Positions 1 to 10,948 of a stretch of DNA of 64,000 bases are shown here, in pieces. The position numbers and the translations under genes were made by a program. Source of the stretch: Marsupella aquatica (Eukaryota; Marchantiophyta); the NCBI GenBank assembly GCA_973895155.1, contig OZ316895.1:2542001-2606000 (forward strand), given 5' to 3'. The notes under the pieces are model-generated. The model had not been told where the DNA came from and did not search any database. It saw nothing but the letters and a program-made list of their open reading frames with translations. The stretch's first letter is position 1. Each line of letters starts with the position of its first letter.

Positions 1-690
1 GTATGGCCGAGGAACTGAATCTCGTTCATCGCAAACTCGCACTTGCTAGGTTTAGCAAAGAGACAAGCCTTACGAAGGTGAGAGAACACTTCTCTGAGCA
101 ACAACTCATGCTCCTCCAACGTTTTCGAGTAGATTAGGATGTCGTCAATAAAGACGACCACTCCTTGGTCCAACAAGTCATGAAAGATGGTATTATCAAT
201 CTATTCATTAAAAGTGAATTATTATTCAATTTATGAACATTTGGGGAACAAAAAGTGTACATTTGGCTTTCAAAAAGTGTACAATTGTACAAGAAATAAA
301 GATGTTGGCCATCAGATATACCACCATGTTCATCCTTTGTAAATGAACTAGGATGAGACTCCTTATAGTAAAGATAATCTTTGTGCCCTCAAGTTTACAA
401 TTGACCATTTAGGTGTAGAGTATTGTACTATAATATACCTTTTGGGGTTAAAAAGTATACATTTAAAGACCAAAAAGTGAACATTTAGAGGCCTGAAAGT
501 GAACAAAATAAAATACACTTTTAATGAATAGGGTGATTATTCATCATCTTCATGAACGTTGCGGTTGCATTACACAACCCGAACGGCATAACCAAAAACT
601 CCTAGGATCCGAACCTTGTGCGCATCGTGGTCTTATACTTGTCTCCCTTAGCCATGCGGATTTGGTGATCTTGCATCTTGCTCCCTTCCT
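1..690 (-). pseudogene. Ty3/Gypsy reverse transcriptase fragment, split by a MITE
   Basis: Read on the minus strand, about 690-537 gives a Gypsy RT segment (HQIRMAKGDKYKT, then MPFGLCNATATF), and 192-1 continues it with the catalytic FIDDILIYS motif and the FAKPSKCEF / FLGH segment that follows it in this family. The two halves are separated by the 341-bp MITE at 196-536. When the MITE and one TTA are ignored the reading frame runs straight through the gap. An in-frame TAG near 600-602, where the family has an aromatic residue, is an additional break. The fragment runs off the left edge of the window. On its 3'-coordinate side it joins Copia gag sequence without a gap. Family assignment is firm from the motifs; the element cannot be active. 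Confidence 0.85.
196..536. mobile_element. MITE with TTA target duplication
   Basis: A 341-bp AT-rich element bounded by inverted repeats. CTATTCATTAAAAGTG at 201-216 is perfectly inverted at 516-531, and the inversion extends outward with two mismatches to TCA at 196 and TGA at 536. The trinucleotide TTA is present at 193-195 and 537-539, while the interrupted Gypsy RT frame needs it only once. A TTA/TAA duplication is typical of PIF/Harbinger-derived MITEs. The interior has several copies of an AAAAAGTGTACATTT-like motif and a perfect 12-bp palindrome at 279-290. It has no coding capacity. Confidence 0.88.
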
Positions 691-1246
691 TGAGCCTGAG
701 GCTCATCAAGAGAGACTTCTTGTGCAGCCGGTCTGACGCATCTTCTCGGTAGTACTTCTCTCTAAGAGCCTTGAACAGTGATGCGCAATCCGCATAATCA
801 TCCAACTGCTTGATGATGTGCGGCTTGAGATATAGCATCACTGTGTTGACAGCAATCACCTGCTCTTGTCTCCACTGCTGCACAGAAATCTCCTCCTCTC
901 CATCATACTGCTCTCGTGATGAAAGCAGACGAGCTAAGCCCATGGCCCGTAGAACACCCTTCACTTGCTTCTCCCATAGCAAGTAATCAGTACGACCATC
1001 ATACTTCTCCACCTCAAACTTCACTCCTCCGAATCTAGCCATCTCCCTCTTCTTCCCTACTACCGATAGTTCTGGTAGTAGTATAGCTTCCTCCACTGCA
1101 CGCCGCACCGGTGATCGTACCGGTGTTACTTGTTCCTCCTCAAATGGTAGCAGCTCCTCCTCAGACTCTCTGTCTGACCGTCGCGATCCTGAAGCTCCAC
1201 CGACGCCAATTCTTCCAGTATCCTCCGAGTCACTCATAAGAAACAA
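680..1246 (-). pseudogene. Copia-type gag fragment
   Basis: The minus-strand frame from ATG-equivalent 1246 to about 680 encodes a gag of the UBN2/DUF4219 kind: an acidic and basic leader, then MARFGGVKFEVEKYDG, a tryptophan in YLLWEKQVKGVLRAMGL, and a KKSLLMSLRLKEGSKMQDH stretch matching the usual Copia spacing. The gag zinc knuckle is missing because the frame passes at about 680-690 into Gypsy reverse transcriptase. The start shown is where the open frame begins; an internal ATG lies before MARFGG. It probably belongs with the LTR at 2765-3107 and the PBS at 2743-2759, leaving an unusually long leader of about 1.5 kb. Confidence 0.7.
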
Positions 1247-2742
1247 TCACGAAAAAACATCTTTTTTCGAAACTTTTCATAAAACTCAAAACTCAACACC
1301 GCCGCGTAGCCCACGAAGCTAGGAGTCCAATACTGAAAGCCGAAACCAAAATCAAAATTCGACAAAAAAGTTATTCAAATTTTGGTCGGAGTGGGTAAAA
1401 CCTTGGGAAACTCCCCCATTTTGACCACCTCGGAGAATAACTGAATTACCTAGTACAACCCATCGTTAGAATTGCGATGTGATCGGTGCGCCGCGTTGCT
1501 AACTCCAGTGGCAACGTCCTCACCAAAAAAGAACCAAAAAAGTTATCGTTTGGCAAACGGAAACTTTGTCGGACGGCCAAAAAACAGCTCTCTGTTTTTC
1601 AGGAATATTCCCGCACAGTCCGACAGGTCTCACAGGGGGTTGTTCCCCCTGTCAGAGCGGTTAAAATGGAGGGCCGCAGGTCCTGGCACAAGGAGAACAA
1701 AGTTGGAAGGGAAAAAGAGTAATAATAGGGTCCTTAAGGGGGTGCAAAGCCCCTTAAAAGAAATACACCCCGTATGGGGTCGGGGATCCGTAAAGACGTA
1801 TGGCAGGGCGCATACCCGAGCGACTGCGTATGCAGCCGCATACGCTAAGTGCCGGAGGGGAGGAACGTCGGGGAACAAAAACAAGGCGAGGGCAGGGCGA
1901 CCGGCGACAGCCCAATCGCGAGTTAGGTTTAAAGGGGGCCGGGGCGCGGGCGCTAAGGCAGGGAGTCCCCCTGAAAACGACCGCGATAAAGAGTATGCGG
2001 GGATAGGGAAGGCGGGAGGACGTATGTGCGAGAGGAGGGTTCAGAAACGGGATGTGTACACTACGTGTGTATACACATGGAAAAAAATAGCCCTAAAGTA
2101 ACCCAAAAAAATACCGTTTTAAGGGAAAAATGCTGGTTACACACCTTCCGTCCGCCGTTTTTAGTGAGGAAAGTGAACGCCGCCGACGGGAAAAGTTGCC
2201 GAATTGCACCGGCACAGTCTGCAACTCCAGCATAGGAAACAATTTCCGCCGCGTCGTCTTCACTCCGCGTCAAGTGCCTATCCCGGGCTCAAAATGACCG
2301 CCTCACCGCGATCAAACCGTTGAGCCGTGGCACTTTGCGTCTCTTCCACCGAGTCGGACGTCACGAAGAGAAACCCAGTTTAGATGAGAACAAGCTCCAT
2401 AGCTTGTGAAAAAACCTGAACGCCTCCTTCACTCGTCACGACGCACTCGGTAATAACTCGGCAGCAGCTCAGCTACCAAAATGACCAGCTCGATTCAACC
2501 TTCAACGTGAGCTATAATGTGCGATCCCTCCCGCACCGCACGGCTCACACCGTTGAAAAACGCGAACTCTGGTCTCTCCCCCGAAAAGCCGTCGAACACG
2601 AATAAAACCTGAACGATGCAAACTTCGATTCCTCCGCACCACGGATACGGATCAACGAGTTCTAACCGCGACGAAACTCCAAATGTACCATCGACAGTGA
2701 ACGCTGGAAAAACCTGTCACGAAAAAACCTGGTCACCTCCCA
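1247..2742. other. GC-richer leader between PBS and gag, no supported gene
   Basis: This 1.5-kb stretch lies between the presumed primer-binding site and the gag frame. It is richer in G and C than the surroundings and has ORFs on both strands, the longest 1472-2101 (+). Their translations are basic and compositionally biased, with no recognisable domain. I regard it as retroelement leader sequence. Confidence 0.4.
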
Positions 2743-2759
2743 GGCATGCTTTGATACCA
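2743..2759 (-). other. Putative retroelement primer-binding site
   Basis: The minus strand reads TGGTATCAAAGCATGCC, close to the common plant Copia primer site complementary to initiator tRNA-Met (TGGTATCAGAGC). It lies five bases inside the end of the proposed LTR and points toward the gag frame. Confidence 0.65.
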
Positions 2760-2764
2760 CTTGG

Positions 2765-3107
2765 TGAGCATAGACGACATTCGTAATGGCAAGCCCACCC
2801 GAACCATCCAACGCACAATAGTCGTCACAGAGAAATACGTGGTTCACCTCCACATGAGGCTACGTCCACGGGAACACACAAGAGCTTTACTGCACTCTAG
2901 GTCGACCGACCATACCAAGCATCCACAGCACAAGCTCTCCCTATCTCTCAACTAGCTCCGTAACAATGAGCCTAAGTTCCACCAGGGTCTGGCATCAGCC
3001 CTGGCTATATACACAAAAGCACTACTGCTAACATTAGCTAAGTCCTAACCCGAGTTAGACTAACTGTGGTTAGCTCATGAGTCACAAGACTAGAGCAATA
3101 TCTAACA
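2765..3107 (-). repeat. Putative 5' LTR of the chimeric Copia element
   Basis: On the minus strand the segment starts TGTTAGATATTG and ends CTCA, giving the TG...CA boundaries of an LTR. It has a TATATA-type box near 3005-3012 and is followed by the PBS. No partner LTR is present in the window, so the limits rest on the TG/CA ends and the PBS only. Confidence 0.5.
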
Positions 3108-4737
3108 AACTATGCTCCAAGAATTGCAGCACCCTTCTTGGCATTAGTCTACATCTCCTTTGAAGCTATTTGTGAGACTGAGCGCAATAGCAAAAAATTA
3201 TCAGTAGTGGAATTTTCATTATTGGCATTAATATCCAAAGGAGGAACTTCATAATTAAGTGAGCAGTTTTGGGGGTAGGTTACTACAAAATGGTAAAGGC
3301 AGGACAAGTACAATCTTCCACCTGTGGAACCTATCTGACTTAAATAATCCAAGAAGGTCCATTGATATCACTCCAAAGGCTATCAGAAGGTTCTATACTC
3401 TCAGCATCACACCTTTCCATTCGCCCCCTTTTCCACCCTTACCCTTGTTCGTGGAGAGGGGATGCTGCTTAGGAGGGGCGCAGTTCCAGCACCTCACCCT
3501 TTTTGAAAACAAACCTAGTCCTAACCTATTGCCTTACATAAGAGGGGAGGGGCCTTAGTCCACTCGGAGGCCATGAAAATATTGGATAATGATATGGTGG
3601 GAAGCTAATGTTGGAAACACCGCCTCTCACTAATCTGAGACCACGTTTCTATAAGTTTGCTTTAAAATTCTTGTGCATTTCTGAAATTTTTGGGATAGAA
3701 GGCCAAGATGTAGATGAGATACGTACTTTAGTCCCAGAAATTCCCTAAATAACCTCATTTTGTTAGTAGATAGAGTACATATAAATAGGATAATCACTAG
3801 TCTCTAGAGTGACATGTGACCTTGACCTAAAAAAAACTTAACTTGTCCAGCCAAACACCACATATCTGGTTAGGGGAAGAAAACTTCCACCTAAAAACGA
3901 GGGGGAGTTAGCAAGAACCTAAAAAATAATAATAAGGTACTTCACATGAAATTCTGAGTTCAGGAAGATTGGGTTCCTTATCCATTTGTGACAACAAAAC
4001 GTTTAAAGCTGCTTTTAAGTCTCAAATTTTCCAACACCATTGTCACTACCCCTCGTTTCTCATATCTTTCCATGTCAATCATGCAGAAAGTTTTAAAGTG
4101 CCTGTGTGTGCACCAATTCAATTTCCATTATTCTGATGGCGTCGTTCCTGATAAAAAGTACTTTTCTCATCATTTGCATAGCATGCAAACTTGGAAGGTG
4201 AAGGAGTGGAGCATATATATTGGCTCAATATTAAATTCAATTCAATGATACTTTCACAAGGACAGATGGGGAATCAGTTTCAACATGCAGAAGGGGAAGA
4301 CAAGACCATGCAAAGGCTTGAGAAGAGACGTGAAGAAGAATGATGACGAGATCAATCATCTCTGCTGCATTGCCCACAAAAGCAACTGACCCACCAGACT
4401 CACTTTGCTGAGACTGATTGTGGACGACTTCAAACATTTTCATCAATCTGAAGGCCCTTTAACAGCCCAACATGGAGGAGCATAATTTTTCGCAGCTGAA
4501 TGAACACACATCAAGACCCTAGTCCAGTCTTTCAAATGTTTTTCCTGACTTTCAAATCGCCACATTTTTATTGTGTTCCCGATCCAATACATTCTGTAAG
4601 TAGGGGGATGACCCTTCGTCTAGAGATAGTAAAGAGCAGGAGAGGTTGAGAGAAGCACAAAACAAGACTGGTCGATGGACAGAAATCGGATCTCTTAATC
4701 TCAGCCGCCTGTCTGAGCTATCTCAAAACGAAGTGTT
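3108..4737. other. Gene-free stretch 3' of the TL20.3-like gene
   Basis: AT-rich sequence between the LTR and the stop codon of the lumenal pentapeptide gene. Its right part should include that gene's 3' UTR, but I see no unambiguous polyadenylation site. No ORF here has family-like features. Confidence 0.4.
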
Positions 4738-7571
4738 CTAGTAGTCACACAAAAGTGTCTCCCGTGTAGCATTTCCAGTGACTGGATTTACCCTGCAAAA
4801 CAATCCCACGAATTACAACTTCATAGAGTCAATCTCATCTAAGGGAATAAAAGCTTTGCAACTGATTGCTTGAAAGATGATGGGGACGAGGGTACGCACC
4901 CGTCTGCTCTGTCACACAACTGCAACCGTTGATCATCCCTCCACAGGACGTCTGTAAAGTCTGGTATTTGCAAGTGGGCACGTAAACCAAGGAGAGAGTT
5001 CAGAATAACGAAGCCATCAAATCTGGAATGAGCAAGAATCCTGAAGTTGTCAAGGGCAAATGAACACCCGAAAGATGTAAAATTTTAGATTCAAGATTCA
5101 AACACTGAAGTGAAGGAAATGTGGTTCAAAGAGATACTGCCGGTGGGAAACTCCTCCAATCGAGACTTCACAAGACGATAGGGCTCTTACCTGCACCAGT
5201 AATGATTGCACCCTTGAAAGATGTGTTGCCAGTCACAAGGGCACCCTCCAAGTTAGCATTAGTCAAGTTAGCCTGCAGCAGAGAAGATCTACCTCATCAG
5301 TGACAGTACAACAATAATTGGATTTGCAAAATCAACAAAAATAGTTTTGATTCGAACACTTAACAGGGATTCTTGCCTTTGCTACATTTGCCAAAGAGAA
5401 GTCTGCCCCACGGAGATCAGCATCAGTAAGATCGGCACCTGCACATCGATGTCCACGCCAGGGTTCATCTACTTTTGTCTCTGCATCGTTAAACTGCATT
5501 GCCAATCCCGCAGAAGTTGTCCAATGTTGATGTTTGTAATTTCTGTCATGGTCTGTGTGAACTATGACTTTACTCCGGTTGTCCCTGGTAAGACCTAAAT
5601 CGCAGGCAGGCAAGAGTAGAGAAACATACGGTGAAAATTTCAAAAATCGGCATCTACTCGCAATACTGATAGTGCACTAGAAGTGCCAGGAATACCAACC
5701 TGTGAGGTCTGAATCGAAAAAACTCGCTCCAAACAGCTTTGCTCCTTTGAAGTTGACTTGTCGCAGGATTGACTGCCACCACCATAGATTCATCAGCAGC
5801 AAGTTTCTAGAAAGCGAACGTAGGATAGTGGTAGCAGAGTCTCAAAATTGCACACACAAGCCCCTTCACTATTACTAAAGTGCATCAAAATCTCAAGAAG
5901 AGGGACTTGGTTTGTATGCCCCCAACAAACAAACCAACTGGTACCGTTTTGAAATCCTGCTTTATGAGAGTTCTTCCACTAAAATCCTTTCCACTAAGGT
6001 CCTGACCGCGGGTGACTTCCATGCCATATGGTCCCCCGCCCTGTTTCACAATCACATGTGCACCTTAATAAGCGTCAAAACGTCATAAAACAAAAACGCC
6101 AAAACCCCTTTGTGGCGTGACCTAGCTGAAAATTCATTCGCAATAGTCTGTTATCCAGACATTAAAGTCAACGCAATTGCTGACGATGTGAGGATATATT
6201 TCAGCATAGAAGCATCCTTCCTCTGCAAAGATACAACTCTGAACTGCATTGCTGAGGCATTCAGATGTAGGAAAAATGGCAGTTCACAGTTGTATCTGAC
6301 AAATACAAACAGGGGTGTAACCGACAAACGTCAAGAAGAGAACTGACCCTGTAAGCAAGCGCTGGATACGTGTAGCAAAGTGCAGCAGCGGCAAGACCCA
6401 CCAGGCCCAATCTCGCACATACAGTTGCAAAACAGAACTCCGAGTTCTCCTCTCCTGCATTGGCCTTGAAACCAAATATAAATGAAAAGAAAAATAGTCA
6501 ATTTGACGACGGAGCCAATGACCAACAGTACAAAAAATCAAATTGAGTTGCAGTTGGACCCTAGCCTGAGAATTACTTGCTGAACCTCATTTGCCAACGC
6601 TGAGCAGCTATACTTTAGAGTAAACTATCAGACTCAATTTCTTTCTGATTTGAAGTTCTGCTGCCTCTAGAGAAGAAACCCTGGACAATTAAGAAACGCG
6701 AGCAGGATTCTCGGTTCCAAAATAGCAGATCTCCAATGCGATCCAATGTGTTTTGCATCTGATTCCAATTTCAATGAGATAACCCCCTGTAATTGGTGCT
6801 CAACTGAAAGAGCTCTGGTTTTGGTCCCTGGGGGTGAAGACGGCATATCTTTATAATCCACGATTCTCAGCAAACGAAAATCTCCATTTGCAAGAGGTGG
6901 ATTCTTAAGTTCAAACAGGTGACAATGTCGCGACTAGAATGAATTCGAATGCCTGCTCGTTGGCACCTTCACACCTAGACTTTTCACTTTACCTGGATAC
7001 GTCTCTAATTAGGATTGCACGAGTAGTACCACTTATTTGTTTCTACGTCTCAAAAGAGCCGCGCGCTGGAGCTGCAAGGGAATGAATGCCCAAGCTGCCC
7101 GGTTCCAACCCGCAGGAGGTCGAAGTAAGAACCGCGAATGCCTGGGACAGTGGAGAAATCAACAGCTAAATTGGGCCAATTTTGAAAGCCTCACGGCAAA
7201 TGAGTTCCTCACACAACTAGAATTCCAATACCGCCATGTAAGGAAATTGTCCCTTGTAAAAAACCCGAGTTTGGGGATGATCGTCAATACGCAGTAATAC
7301 CTTCACCTTGGTCATGAGAAAAGTACAACTCGAAAAATGCAGAATTGAGTATAAACCTCTGTATTGAACCGGACCAGTAGCTCACCCGTGAGTCAACTCC
7401 CGAGGTGGTGGTCGTCAAGGGGCCTCCTTCTCCGGACAAAGAGCGGCCAACTAAGCGCACAGTCGTTGGCCGGTTAGAACTTTCACATTGCTGTTGTCTT
7501 TGCGGGGCAGAAGACGCGCTACAGGCGGCGGTGGCTCTGCCTCGAACCAAGCTCAGTGGCATCGTTGCCAT
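4738..7571 (-). CDS. TL20.3: Thylakoid lumenal pentapeptide repeat protein, TL20.3-like
   Basis: Eight exons (minus): 7571-7386, 6464-6348, 6040-5945, 5772-5700, 5438-5377, 5272-5191, 4960-4900, 4792-4738; phases close to a 243-residue protein. Residues 1-62 are Ser/Thr/Arg-rich and look like a chloroplast transit peptide. Exon 2 carries a hydrophobic lumen-transfer segment (VGLAAAALCYTYPALA) with an Ala-X-Ala cleavage site near residue 99. Exons 3-6 encode A(D/N)LXX pentapeptide repeats (KGAKLFGASFFDSDLT, GADLTDADLRGADFSLAN, ANLTNANLEGA). The tail DFTDVLWRDDQRLQLC...GNATRETLLC matches the lumenal TL20.3 family from memory. The repeats should fold as a right-handed quadrilateral beta-helix; the biochemical role is not established. 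The exon 5 donor appears to be GC rather than GT. The start is the first ATG of the transit peptide. Confidence 0.85.
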
Positions 7572-8354
7572 GGCTCGTGGTGATTAACAACACAGCATCA
7601 AACGCCTGCCACCCTTTCAGCCAATTCCAATTCCTGCGGTCGGATGGCTTCGAGAAGTCGAGCTGCTTTCGATCTTTCCTGCGCCAATTTTCTGTCTATC
7701 TCTCACGCGGAGTGCACAGAGAATCTTCGGATCAGGTTCAAACAAACTTGGTTTTTCGCTCCCGCAATTCAGCGAGCCTGGCTGGGCTGATGATGATGAC
7801 CACGTCTCTCATCTCTCTTTGTCCAACAAGCTAGCGCTAGCTAGCTGGCTGGCTTCCTTGGGTCCTGATTGTCTCTTGGCACTGGAGGAGGTGGGGTCCA
7901 TTGCCAACTTATCCACAAACCACTCTCTCTTTTTCCATCCAGGTGATCACTTTACTCAGCGATGAAGGCATGGTGACTGGAGCCAGGTACTGTAGTAAGG
8001 TGCTGAATGCTAGGCATAGCTGGCGAGTTCTAATGCATTCCTTTTCTAACCACCTTCCTGGCTCCCTTCGACCTCCGCGTATTCGAGAAGGGCAGATTAC
8101 TCACACGAAGGTAAAGTATCGGTTGCGAATTGAAATCGGTTCGCCAAACTTAGGAGTGGGCGATGGAGCTCGAATCATGAACTCTCAGCAAATCGATATA
8201 GCGAGACGTGCGCTTCGCGAATTGTCGAACTCATTTACTCAATTTAAAATACAGTCGAATCTCGATTTGTCCCCAAATAGGGCCATTTGGGGCGACAAAT
8301 GACATATGTCGCCCTGGATGACCCACCCACCCCTCCCAGCCCCGACCCTAAACC
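7572..8354. other. Upstream region of the TL20.3-like gene, no gene seen
   Basis: This stretch includes the 5' flank of the minus-strand TL20.3-like gene. It contains GCTAGC-type short palindromes around 7830-7850. A plus-strand ORF at 7901-8302 has no recognisable domain and is not supported as a gene. Confidence 0.4.
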
Positions 8355-8515
8355 TGGGGCCGGCTCAGTTAACCGGGGGAGTCTGGGACCGGATTGGGAG
8401 ACTTCAGGAGACTTTGCGACCGGGCCGGGAGGGTTGGGGGAGTCCAGGGCCGGGAAGGATTGGGAAAGTCTGTGACCCGGCCGGGAAGGGTCGGGAGAGT
8501 TCCGGACCAGGCCAG
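8355..8515. repeat. G-rich minisatellite
   Basis: Imperfect repeats built from GGGCCGGGAAGG / TTGGGAGAGTC-like blocks, about 40-50 bases per unit and three to four units. The G runs sit on the plus strand. The composition contrasts sharply with the AT-rich flanks. Confidence 0.65.
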
Positions 8516-9624
8516 AGGATGATTTGGAAATTTCTGGTCCCCATAAGGGAATATAAAAGAATATTGGATAAATAGGTCATTTTTGAACTGACAAATTGTC
8601 ATTTGTCATGTTGGACAAGTAGACATCTTATCCGACAGTGAAAATCGGGTCATTAAGCTGAGTAAAGTCCTGTATTTCTTGGGTAATTATAGATTTACTG
8701 GCTAAGTAGAGCATTGCAGCTCCTAAAATAGCTTGGTTAAAATGCAAACACTTGGCCACAATGGGCACCAACCCAAGGATGATTCTGAGTCCAAACATCT
8801 GACTCGACAGTGGGCACCAACACGAGGGTAATTGTAAGTGAAGACACCTCACTCTACAAGATTGTAGCAGATTTAAACCCAATATATTTTTAAACAATTG
8901 ATTTCTAATTTCTGTATAGGAATGCAGGTTACAGGTGTGTGACCATTCACTGAGGTCCTACCTATTCTCATAATCTATTGCCCCAAGTATTTTTTCCATA
9001 CAATAATTACATACTATGAAAGAGGTGTTGGGCAAGGGTTCTAGCCTGAACCCTGTTCCCGAACAGCTTAGAAAAAGCTTTGTGGCTGCTGTCGGTCAGA
9101 GTCTTCTCACTTTCTGGTTCTTTGCTGTATGTTATGAAATGTGCAGAACACGTGCATGCATGATTTCTGTGATAATCATGCATAATAACAAATAGAAGGC
9201 AAAAATATTCAAACTGGTTTGAGTATGGCATACTTTTGGGACTCATGGCTATGGCATCAGTAGTTTGCCAGCAATAATCCTAATGCTAAGGTATTGTGGG
9301 GGAGAGGGCCTCCCAGAGCCAATTAATGTTAGTATCGCTGCCCAACCCAATTGGCGGAGAAAGCTTTGATGATATGTAATCTTATTTCCTCTAATTTAGA
9401 GTCATAGTTTGGCCCACTCTACAATGAGATAGATCCTGATTCCTTAAAAATTGCTAGATGATAGTCCCTTCCATGCATAGATGGCATCACGCCTTCCATA
9501 TTCCCAAAAATGTAGCTGCCCTCAAAATTTGCCAGAGCTGGGTGGTGCATTCGAGTGCTCGGGTACAGTTCTGGAGATCCCAAGAGAGCCTGATTGGCAA
9601 TCAAAGTAAATCTGAGTCATGTGA

Positions 9625-10206
9625 GATGGAGAAAATAAGTGACAACAAAAGTGTATAGTGTAAATCCGTTTCAAGAGGGCACTGTCTTAGATAAACCCTG
9701 GCTGCCGGAGGTCCTTTTCCAGTGACGACGTCCCTGGGAAAGGGATTTATGGTGCTTGGAGCCTGACCTAGATTTCTCTTATTTTTGGTACGATTGGTAG
9801 CTGAAAACCTGCCCAAGGCATTCATTCACTCATGTTTGATGGAGAAAATGTGGGAAGACAAAAGTGTGTAGTATGGCCGTCTCAAGAGGGCACTGTCTTG
9901 GATCGTCCTTGTCAAAGGGATTTATGGTGCTTGGAGCTTGACTTAGATTCTCTTAAATTTGGTACGATTGGTAGCAGAAAAACCTGCCCCCAAGGCATTC
10001 ATTCACTCATGCTCGATGGATGGAGAAAATGTGTGAAGACAAAAGTGTATAGTATGGCCGTCTCAAGAGGCCACTATCTTGGATAAAGACTGAGGGTAGG
10101 GCTGCACGAGGTCCTTTTCCCGGGACATTATACTCATGAAAGGGCTTTAGGGTGCTTGGAGCTGACTTAGATTTCTCTTATTTTTGGAATGTCTGGTAGT
10201 TGAAAA
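9625..10206. repeat. Three-copy tandem repeat, unit about 180-213 bp
   Basis: Copies begin near 9625, 9838 and 10018, each with GATGGAGAAAAT, followed by AAGACAAAAGTGT, a CTCAAGAGG(G/C)CACT block and a GGTGCTTGGAGC...TTAGATT block. Spacing differs (213 then 180) because of internal deletions. No coding potential is visible. It ends about 300 bases before the Copia insertion. Confidence 0.8.
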
Positions 10207-10510
10207 TGTATTCACACTTATACCCAGGACGTCCAGATGTATTCCCAGATCTTCGCCCACAGGATGCTCACATAGATTCCCAGATCCCCCAGCTCAGAAG
10301 AAATGTTTACTATCAACCCAGATAACTCCACTGCAAAGTACAATCCGGAAAACCCAGGGAGGGCTTTGAAATTTATTTCACAAACTACTCTCTTGGTCGG
10401 TGGATTGCCAGAAGGAGTTTTGCTTTCTTTGGACGTGTGGACTCTAGAATGGAGTAGATTGTTCTGCACGGTTGACTGATAAGTACCGAGTACACTACTT
10501 CATAACCAGA

Positions 10511-10812
10511 TGATAAGATTTAGAGAAAGAACTTAATACAAGTCACCCGTAGGCCCCTGGATAAATACTAGAGGGGAAGGGAGGGTGAGCCGCCCAAGAG
10601 CCACACAGGGCTAATCCAATAGATAAGCAGAAACGACACCTAGAAGCTACAAGTTAAAGAACAAGGGCCCCATGCCGATAGTTATGGGATTACCAAGGGA
10701 TAAGCAGGATCCTGATAATGTACAGCTAATGTAATCGCCACACAATAGTAAACAGCTAAGATCAAGTTGCCACAGGGAGTGGCATAAAGTCTGGTTGACC
10801 ATATATTCAACA
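10511..10812 (-). repeat. 3' LTR of the Copia element
   Basis: Matches 16014-16300 over its whole length, starting TGATAAGATTTAG and ending TATATTCAACA as read on the plus strand. It is about 15 bases longer than its partner through small indels near 10669-10730. Confidence 0.95.
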
Positions 10813-10822
10813 CCCTCTCTTC
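10813..10822 (-). other. Polypurine tract
   Basis: The minus strand reads GAAGAGAGGG directly against the 3' LTR, the expected position and composition of the plus-strand primer. Confidence 0.7.
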
Positions 10823-10948
10823 AACCAGATACCATAAGTCAGAGTGGAAAGGAAAGCGCAGTCCAGCTGGAGGAGAATGGCGGAGTCCAATGAATCGTTG
10901 TGGAATGCAGTAGGAGAGTGCTGTTGGGCAAACTGGACAGTACTGTGA

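Noticed and set aside
1472-2101. 209-codon plus-strand ORF
   Set aside because: Arg/Gly/Lys-rich translation with no domain, lying in a GC-rich retroelement leader; long ORFs arise easily there, and several overlap in other frames.
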